The notes below the pieces were generated by a model. The model saw only the letters and a program-made list of their open reading frames with translations, was not told the origin of the DNA and did not search any database. A stretch of DNA of 64,000 nt, taken from assembly GCF_014805685.1 (NCBI RefSeq), contig NC_060887.1, positions 13,178,963 to 13,242,962 on the forward strand. Reading direction: 5' to 3'. The DNA is from Silurus meridionalis (taxonomy: Eukaryota > Chordata > Actinopteri > Siluriformes > Siluridae). The position numbers and the translations under genes are program-made. The first letter of the stretch is position 1, and each line of letters starts with the position of its first letter. Positions 56,641-64,000 of this stretch are shown here, piece by piece.

Positions 56641-56819
56641 AGTGAATATACTTTAGAACATGCCAGTGTTCTTGATCTCTCTAAACAAAGCACTCAAAGC
56701 ATTCAAGAAGAACTGTTGTGAAACAGCCAGGAGAACTTTTGCAAAAACCTAATGAAAATAATGGTTCTATTGGTGTTATTCTGAACACAAGCTTTGCCAC
56801 GTCTGCGAAATCATTATGG

Positions 56820-56935
56820 ACGGCAAGTTCAAACAAAGAACAGAATGAAATTCTGTGTGAAACTGTGCAAATCTGCCACAGAGACATTTGGCATGACATA
56901 TGTGAAGGTGCTTGACATGCTTCGAAAATAAGATT
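56820..56935 (+). pseudogene. Mariner-type transposase N-terminal scrap
   Basis: Near 56847, MKFCVKLCKSATETFGMTYV is readable, followed by a GAAGGTGCTTGACATGCTTC stretch. It resembles the helix-turn-helix start at 2027-2080. Only about 100 bp are recognisable. Confidence 0.45.
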
Positions 56936-57927
56936 TCCAAGACATATTACAGAAGTAGCAGGAGTGCTGGGATTGTGTGGATTGCTGTATTGCTAAGCAA
57001 GGAGACTATTTTGAAGTTGACAGTGTGTCTCAAAACTTTTTGATACCACCTTGTATGTATAAACAGACTTTGTAGTCATTTGTCAAAGCAAGCGATCTCC
57101 AAAGAAGCACAACTGATCAGACATTATTTGGTTGGTGGACTGATTACAATTATAGAGTGACACTGACATGACGGTGTGTATCACGCAGAGCAACAGTGGT
57201 TTAAGCATGCACTTAATGGCCACTTTATTAGACAAAGTCTCCTTCATACTCTACTTTGTCGGTGTAAAGTTAGAGACTGTAACTTAAGTCTATTTATTTA
57301 CAGGCTTTGTTGCCTGTGTACAATATTTGCTGGATTTTTTTGGTTAGGTTTCTAAACCCAGCATTGACATTGAAAATCCTTATGTGAATGATGCACATAT
57401 ACTACACAAACTAAGATGTCACTGCCTTAAGGCTGAAGATTGTTCACTTTGCAAATTTTATATCTGTATTAATCAGTGGCTTGATACAAGCAGATTGAGA
57501 CACGCAGATTTTAAACACTGATGCTTGCCAAGAAAGCCTAAAATGGACCTTTTCCTCTCAGCACTTATCTCACCTCACATTGCACCATACTCCCTTCAGT
57601 CCTTAAGCACTCCACTATCTCTCAGGGTTCAAGAAAAGCATACTTTATGTCTCTTGTCTTTTCTGGCACCTAGGTGGTAAAATAAACTTCCACTTGATGT
57701 TCGAAGTGCTGAGTCACTAGCAGTCTTTAAACAATGTCTAAAATCCTACAACTTCTAAAAGAACTTAAATGACTACTTCTCCTTGAAAATCCTCCCAAAG
57801 GATTTTTCTTTTTAGATTGATGGAATTTTTAATTTGTGACCTATTAAACAGTATTAGAATGTATTTATTGATAAAGTCCACTTTTGTTAGTCTCTCTGGT
57901 TGTTTTCAAGTTTTCATTTTGTATGTA
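56936..57927. other. Intergenic DNA with transposon scraps
   Basis: TAATGGCCACTTTATTAGAC near 57214 resembles the end of a common Tc1 family. No other feature is supported. Confidence 0.4.
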
Positions 57928-58299
57928 CACTATATGGACAAACTTTCAGTCCCCATTTGCTATGGTTGTAGAGATTTGTACTCATTCAGCCACAAGGGTA
58001 TCTTCATGGAGTGTTCCATCCATTAGGTGTTCAATAGGGTTGAGGTCAGCTGCTTTATAGCAGACCATTCAAGATCTTTCACTCCAACCCATTCAAACCA
58101 CATATTCATGTAGCTGAGCTCACTTTGTGCAGGGAACAGGTTTGGGTCCCATAGTTGAAGTGAAGTGAAAATTTAATTCTTCCACATCCCAAGACATCCT
58201 ATACAATTGTGTGCCTCTAATTTTGTGGTAACAGTTTGGGGACGAACCGCATATGGCTGGAAAAGTCCGGTTTCCCAATACTTTTGTTCATATAAAGTA
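57928..58299 (-). mobile_element. Internally deleted Tc1-like element
   Basis: Starts CACTATATGGACAAACTTTC and ends CAATACTTTTGTTCATATAA, roughly complementary ends. Inside: CATTCAGCCACAAGGGTAT, CCATTAGGTGTTCAATAGGG (reversed HLWDE region) and GGAAAAGTCCGGTTTCCC. 372 bp. Confidence 0.7.
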
Positions 58300-59640
58300 G
58301 CTACTGTATGTTTAAACTTCATGGGCTTGACAGTGGTGTGAAATGATTCTTTGTTCTCCATCCTAAAGCCTGCGTCACTAAACTCATTGCCTGAGGTACT
58401 ATCCTGCTGACTGCAGAACAACTTTTACTAGGTAGATAATGCACAGATGACAGATGAGATCTTTTTTGAATCAAGAACCTGGAGGTATATGAAAATGTAA
58501 AGAGGGAAAAAAACACTAGCCACACTTGGAAAAATATATCTTTCTGATTGTGATGCATAGATTGAACATGTCTCACTGCCAAAAAAATGCTGTGGAACAC
58601 GTAGTAGACAGTAATGAACAGACTCATTTGAACTATTTGAATCCTACAGTCTATATTAATGAACATAAGTAGCTAATTACATGTAGCCTGCAACGTGTTG
58701 CTACAATTTGGAAAGCTACAACGTCATGTTTCCCTAAAGTGTGAGGTAACCCTAAAATATGGGTCTGGGTAAGCATTATGAAACTTTTTGATGACAGGTG
58801 CACTAGCTAATAAAATTATGATTGATCCACCCCTATTCTGCTAAGCAAAAGTTTGATGCTAATTTCTTTCTCTTGATAGACTGCATATGAGCCACATTGC
58901 CACATCTTGCACAGCAGTAGATGAACTGCCTATAGCCTAGGTGAATATATACTTTTAATAATTGAGTGAGTGAGAAGATATCATTCAGTTTATATTCTTA
59001 TGAAACATCTTTAGCACCTGTAAAAATGCATAAACTATTAAAGGTTCATTAACAAAGCATTAGTCTATGAACAACACTTACATTTCTAGGTCAGATACAT
59101 GTCCTGTCAAGTTAAGTTGGCTTTATTTTCCTTTACTTATAGATACAGATAGATGCTATGTTAGTAACAAAATATACTTTCCCTAGATATAGCAATAACT
59201 TTATTATCATTTGTTTTGGTATTTTTTTGGTGTGCATTTGTTTGTCAATCAATACAATTCATAAATTATAGATTTGTTTGCAGATAATAAAGACAATAGA
59301 TTTTACAATACAAACTAAACAATACTATAAAGTCTATTTGGACAGTAATTGTAATAAACTCATACAAAAGATAGAAAAGATGTTCCTTACATGTCATACC
59401 CACTCACAGGATGGCAGAGCTCCACCATAGGTTAGATCAGTCATTCTAATATTAATCTTCATAAAATGTCCTTAATAAGCTTATGTTCCAAAGATTTGTA
59501 AATCTGTGTAGTTGTTGCACCATAACGGGCACCATGCTCAACTCCAACAATCCCTAATATGTTTCTGCAAACACATATACCATGTATTGTTTGCTGCACA
59601 TAAGGTTAGCATGCTAATCAGCAGTTCCAATCATTTGTTT
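58300..59640. other. Intergenic DNA, nothing recognised
   Basis: AT-rich; the 115-codon minus frame at 58319-58666 has no recognisable motif or start context. Confidence 0.45.
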
Positions 59641-59878
59641 GGAGCTGGTAGATCAGTGGTTAGGGCTCTGGGTTACTGATAGAAAGTTATGGGTTTTAAG
59701 CTCTGGTATTACCAAGCTGCCATTATTGGGGCCCTTGAGCAACACCCTTAACCTTCTGTGCTCTATTGGTACTGTAACATGGCTGATGCTGCACTCTGAC
59801 CCCAGCTCCTAACATCGCTGGGAGACGGGAAGAAAGAATTTCTCTTGTGTTGTAAAATACATGTCACAGGTATAAAAC
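59641..59878 (+). mobile_element. tRNA-derived SINE, second type
   Basis: Head GGTAGATCAGTGGTTAGGGC (A-box-like), degraded B box, then AAGCTGCCATTATTGGGGCC, CTTGAGCAACACCCTTAACC and a distinct 3' part (GGCTGATGCTGCACTCTGAC, AAAGAATTTCTCTTGTGTTG). It shares the head and middle but not the tail with 45835-45980. Confidence 0.8.
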
Positions 59879-60560
59879 ACCTCTTCTTACTTTCTTAATG
59901 ATGGCCCACTGGGGTAAGAATCATGCTGCCCCAAGCTTGCTCTATAAACACTGTTAGGGGAGTAAGATCAAACAGGTCAGTTTATAAAAGAGTCCTATTT
60001 TTTGGGCTAATTAAAAAATTGCCTTGTGGCCAGCAAAGTCTTGTTTTATTTGCAGACAATCTGAGTTGAATCCTTTTTAAGCAAAAAAAAAAACAAAAAA
60101 AAAAAACAAAGGTTTAAGTGCAGACAGTGTGTCTATGATGCACATCGTTTGAGGGAAAGGGCAGTTAATGGAGTAGATCATGTCTGTGATGTCTGTTAGA
60201 AATGTGTGTGCACTATATTGGTCTTGTTTTCCATGCACAGTCTGAGCAAAAGAAAAGAGAAGAAACTGAAAAAGTTTTTGAGATGTATTTGGGCTGGAAA
60301 TGTTCAAACCTGCCAACACTGTTCAAATAGCAATGGGAAACACACCGGCTGTACAAAGCATCTACAATAAACAGCTTGAAACAAGCTATTAAGACTATAT
60401 ATTGTAAATGTTTTCAGCATCTTAAAATAGTTCTTATGTAATTCTAAAAACATTTACTACTTTTATGACTTCATGTAGTTTGAGATTATTTTCTAATTAT
60501 GGAACAGTTTAGACATCTTGACAAAAATGTCAAAAAAAAAAGTCTTAACAAGCAAGAATA

Positions 60561-61079
60561 CACTATATGGACAAAAGTATTGGGACACCTGACTTTTCCA
60601 GTCATATGTGGTTCTTTACCAAACTGTTACCACAAAGTTGGAGGCACACAATTGTATAGGATGCCTTGGCATACAGTTGCATTCAATTTTCCCTTCACTT
60701 GAATTGGGAGACCCAAACCTGTTCCAACATGAGAGTGCTCCTTTGCAGGAAGCCATCTCCATGAACATATGGTTTACATGGGTTTAAGTGGAAGATCTGG
60801 AGTGGCCTGCTATAGAGCATTGACCTAAACATTTCTGAACACCTTTGAGATGAATTGGAATGCTGACTGCACCCCAGGCCTCCTCACCTCACCCTACATC
60901 AATACCCGGCTTTACCTTTGTGGCTGAATGAGCACAAATCTCCACAAGCACACTCCAAAATCTTCATCTTCCCAGAAGAGTGGAGGTTATTATAAGAGCA
61001 AATGGGGACTAAATGTGGACTGGGATGTTCAGCAAGCACACACCAATCTTTTGGTGTCTAGAAACTTTTGTCTATAGTG
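60561..61079 (+). mobile_element. Tc1-like element, 519 bp, best-preserved copy of the local family
   Basis: Terminal CACTATATGGACAAAAGTAT at the left and a partly matching CTTTTGTCTATAGTG at the right. Inside are decayed transposase segments corresponding to the region from the second catalytic Asp to the C terminus: CACCTTTGAGATGAATTGGA (HLWDELE) and CCAGAAGAGTGGAGGTTAT (RRVEV). The N-terminal domain is absent; frames are broken. Confidence 0.75.
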
Positions 61080-61462
61080 AGTATTTCCAACCGCTAAGAT
61101 TTGCAGTGTATTTTTATTTGACTCACACTGCTGCATTTTCTCGAGACAGCATGCGGACAATGTCTGTGCTCTAAAGGCTACTCTCTCAGATCATTTGGGT
61201 CATGGTGACAAGCTTCGTCATTGGGACAAGAGTGTGACGTCAGAGCATTCCAGTCTTTTGTCTTTCTGGCCCCCTTGGGTTGTTTTTACCTCTTTCTCTC
61301 GGTCTCCCCTATCTTGTCTTTCTACTCCTCCCTCTCTTTATCACCCCCTCTCCTGTGTGCACTTTTGCTTTTCAGTCGTGAGATTCTTTGAAAGAATAAC
61401 ACCCAGACTGGGATTTGTGACGCAGACAGAGACAGGAAAGGTGTCCAGTAATGGGAGTGTAT

Positions 61463-61465
<3 letters not shown>

Positions 61466-61494
<29 letters not shown>

Positions 61495-61503
61495 TGTGTG
61501 TGT
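61466..61503. repeat. (TG)n microsatellite
   Basis: About 38 bp of TG with one GG interruption. Confidence 0.9.
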
Positions 61504-61798
61504 TATCACGAAGTCCGGTAAGTTAGGGGCAAATGGGGGGGTCACTAACACGCTCCGTGTCAGAGCGGACATCCAACAAGGCCTGACAAATACGTAGGGA
61601 ATGTGCAAGTATCGTCTCCCAGGAGCTTCTTTTTACAAGAAAGTATGCGCTAAAAATAACCCCTCTTGTACTCCCTGGCCAGCTCTCATTTTCGGCCTTT
61701 TGTCAGCTATTTTTCACACTGTTAAGCCTTTGGCTCCCAGTCAGTCCATGACTCTAGCAGGATTCCTGGAGTACATTTGCAGAAGAGAACAGGAGCGT

Positions 61799-61832
61799 GA
61801 CACACACACACACACACACACCAACACACACA
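61799..61832. repeat. (CA)n microsatellite
   Basis: About 30 bp of CA, then CAGA/GAGA words. Confidence 0.9.
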
Positions 61833-62921
61833 GACAGAGAGAGACATTGATTTGAGATAATAATCAAATCTTGCTTCACAGTCCCCTTTAGCGCTAGCCC
61901 AATGGCCAGACCTGTTTACATTCCTCTGTCTTGTTTACATCCGGCTGTTTTTGTTGCTGTTATTGTTTAGTGGGCCACTGTTTATGTGAAGCCCTCTGCG
62001 TCCAACACCTACTCTTCCCCTGAGAGCCGGATGGATGGAGAGATGGCAGGAAAGATCGACAAACGAGAAGAGAAACACACACACACACGCGCACGCACAC
62101 TCGCACGCGGGGTGTGTTGGAGAGTCAGACAGGCCGAGGGAAAGAGTTGGAGAAAAAGAATTAGACGCCACATACAATGACAGGCAAGGAAAGAATGTTT
62201 AGGCAGGCTGAGAAGAGAAGAAGGGACATGCACAAGTGTGTGTATGTGTGTTTGTGTGGTAGCCCGGGATCAGGGTGTGTTGGTGAAAGTGTGTGTCGGG
62301 TTGAACACAGTCTGAAAAACGTTCCCAGGCTTTTCGAGATGGCGAAAGCTCTGAGGAGAGGAACAGAGACAGAGGGAGAGAGGGGGAGAACAAGACAGGG
62401 TGGAAAAGACATGTCTATCCTGTAAAATATTCCCTTTGCGTGCGCTGCGTCTCCTTCTCCATCTCTCCACACTCTTTCTTCCTTCACCCCAAACCCCCCA
62501 CCCATCCCTGGCTTCCTGATGCTCAACCTTATTGCTCCATCATGGTCATTCCGCCGTTTCTCCACCAGCCAGAGACAGAGAAAGTGTTATGGTAAATGTG
62601 TAAGCGCTTTTCACCCGGTGTCTTACTGTACCAGTGAAATTGCATCCAGGTTTCTGACTTGCATCACCGAGACTGAGCGTGAGTGCGTACGCTTGTGCGT
62701 CAGGGCAATATCAGAGTACACCGGCTGCCAAACTCTGGAGACCGGAAAAGCAGCTCCACTGGGTGATTTATACGGTTTGGAATACTATTTTTCGTAACAA
62801 GAGTCCGAATGAGGGTGTAATGAAGACGAGCCGTCAGCAGAGATGTTTCATGGGGAAGAAAAGTGTGTAAGGGGCATCACCCGGTGGTACTGAGTGCTGC
62901 CTGGCCTGCATCCAACACTTC

Positions 62922-62982
<61 letters not shown>

Positions 62983-62984
62983 GA
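62922..62984. repeat. (TG)n microsatellite with GAGTG interruptions
   Basis: About 60 bp of TG with one GAG interruption. Confidence 0.93.
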
Positions 62985-63339
62985 GTGAATGAGTGAGTGC
63001 GAGGGAAGCAGTTGGCTCAGTAACAGTCCTCATTAACTTTGCTTTATGAGTGCGGTGGGATGTAGATTGCTCCTACCACAACACAGGCTTCTTTCTCTTT
63101 TTTCTCTCTCTTGTTCTCATTCCGTCTTTGACCTAGTGTGACTGGATAGTTTACATACGAGGCAATTGCGTTTGTGTGTGTGTGTGTGTTGTTGCACGCA
63201 CGTGTTTGTGTGTGAGAAAAGACGGTTTTTGAGACATCACATTATTGCCCAACGATTCCCCGCACAGTTTGTCATCCTCTTTTTTTTTCCCCTTCTCCCC
63301 TTTCCCTTTCTATTTTCCCAGAGTCATTTCCACACTCAC

Positions 63340-63475
63340 ATGTTCTCTGACGTCTGTAAAATCGTGGGAAGGGGGGCCGGAAGTGGGGCTGTAAGGTTGT
63401 GGGGGTAAGTGGGGGTTAGAAGTCGTCATGGTGATAGACCCAGCTGGGACGCTCATCTTCTCGGTGTAACAGGAT
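63340..63475 (-). CDS. Weak candidate coding exon of an unknown gene
   Basis: On the minus strand a strong acceptor (CCCCCTTCTGTCAG) at 63476 is followed by 19 bases, an ATG at 63456, 39 codons and a strong donor (GTGAGTG) after 63340. The peptide starts MSVPAGSITMTTSNPHLPPQ and is Pro/Ser/Thr-rich. I do not recognise it; no second exon was found in the window. It may be a first coding exon of a gene extending leftward, or chance. Confidence 0.22.
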
Positions 63476-64000
63476 CTGACAGAAGGGGGAAAAAAGTAGT
63501 GATGTAGCAATATGAGAGTAAATATTAACACAATCTCAACACAAACACAGACACACGCACGCTCGTGGAAGACTTCCGACTCCCACTCGGCACTCACGTT
63601 CGCTCCTCCTCGTATTTCTTTCTATCTCTTTCCATCGTGAAAATTCCATGCAGGAAATGATGCGCGATGGCCGAGAAATGATAAGTTATGAGCGTGCTCT
63701 TCTTCGGTCCTCTTCCTGTTATCCAATGCTGTGTCATAGCAATCATTTGGACTTTTGTTTATATTGGTGTGTGTGCGTGTGTGTTTATGAACGTGCCACT
63801 GTGTTCCTGACAAAAGCAGCAAAAACAAATGCATGCGCGTTTGCGTAACGCGCACACGCGTAATCTGATGGCCTAAGAGCCTGTGTTTTGAAGCATTAAA
63901 GAACAAGGTAACATTAAACACTGTCTTTTATTTACTGATGCACAAGAAAGTCTGAAACGTCCCCTTTTTTTATCAAGGGATGTGTTCCTTCTTATTTAGG

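Larger units (their letters stand above)
61080..64000. other. Right flank: slightly GC-richer DNA with CA/TG repeats
   Basis: Base composition rises relative to the preceding 20 kb and many short CA/TG and GA tracts occur. Apart from the weak candidate exon at 63340-63475 I find no supported gene. It may be the 5' region or an intron of a gene outside the window. Confidence 0.4.

Noticed and set aside
62161..62565. 134-codon minus-strand gene in the right flank
   Set aside because: Low-complexity Ser/Pro/Thr/His content produced by CT and CA tracts; no conserved segment.

Overview
The window looks like teleost genomic DNA, probably from an otophysan fish such as a catfish, though I cannot name the species. 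The grounds are interrupted vertebrate genes with canonical splice sites, many Tc1/mariner, hAT-like and pogo-like DNA transposons of kinds common in fish, tRNA-derived SINEs and dense microsatellites. No prokaryotic, viral or CRISPR features were seen.

Two protein-coding genes can be read exon by exon. On the minus strand (15014 to 6957) lies a complete three-exon gene for cytochrome c oxidase subunit 6B (cox6b1-like). It encodes 86 residues with the CX9C and CX10C cysteine pairs, and a GC-rich promoter candidate lies near 15.8 kb. On the plus strand (23145 to 42458) lies rasip1, Ras-interacting protein 1, with 15 coding exons and about 991 residues. It has an RA domain, an FHA-like region and a DIL domain, and no PDZ domain, which separates it from the paralogue RADIL. 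Two of its splice junctions are odd: intron 5 appears to be GC-AG, and the exon 3/exon 4 junction is one base out of phase.

The most striking object is inside rasip1 intron 9. A tandem array of about 9.1 kb (about 30903-40075) has nested periods: a 24-bp unit, a 48-bp dimer, and in places a 721-bp higher-order unit of 15 dimers plus one base. Because 48 is divisible by 3, the array produces very long open frames on both strands. I regard these as by-products of the repeat, not genes.

Layout: 0-6.8 kb holds decayed transposons (a Tc1 fragment at the left edge, mariner, hAT-like, pogo/Tigger and Tc1 fossils). 6.8-15.9 kb is cox6b1 with large introns that contain compound TG/TA/CA microsatellites and two well-preserved Tc1 elements. 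15.9-20 kb holds more transposons, including a deleted Passport-like Tc1, with a long near-perfect hairpin just upstream of it. 20-23 kb is the putative 5' region of rasip1. 23-42.5 kb is rasip1. 42.5-64 kb is gene-poor, with decayed Tc1 copies, SINEs and microsatellites, and one weak candidate exon on the minus strand near 63.4 kb.

The two genes are unrelated in function: one is a mitochondrial respiratory subunit, the other a Rap/Ras effector at endothelial junctions. Nothing suggests they act together. All calls are from reading the sequence; no alignment or database search was run.
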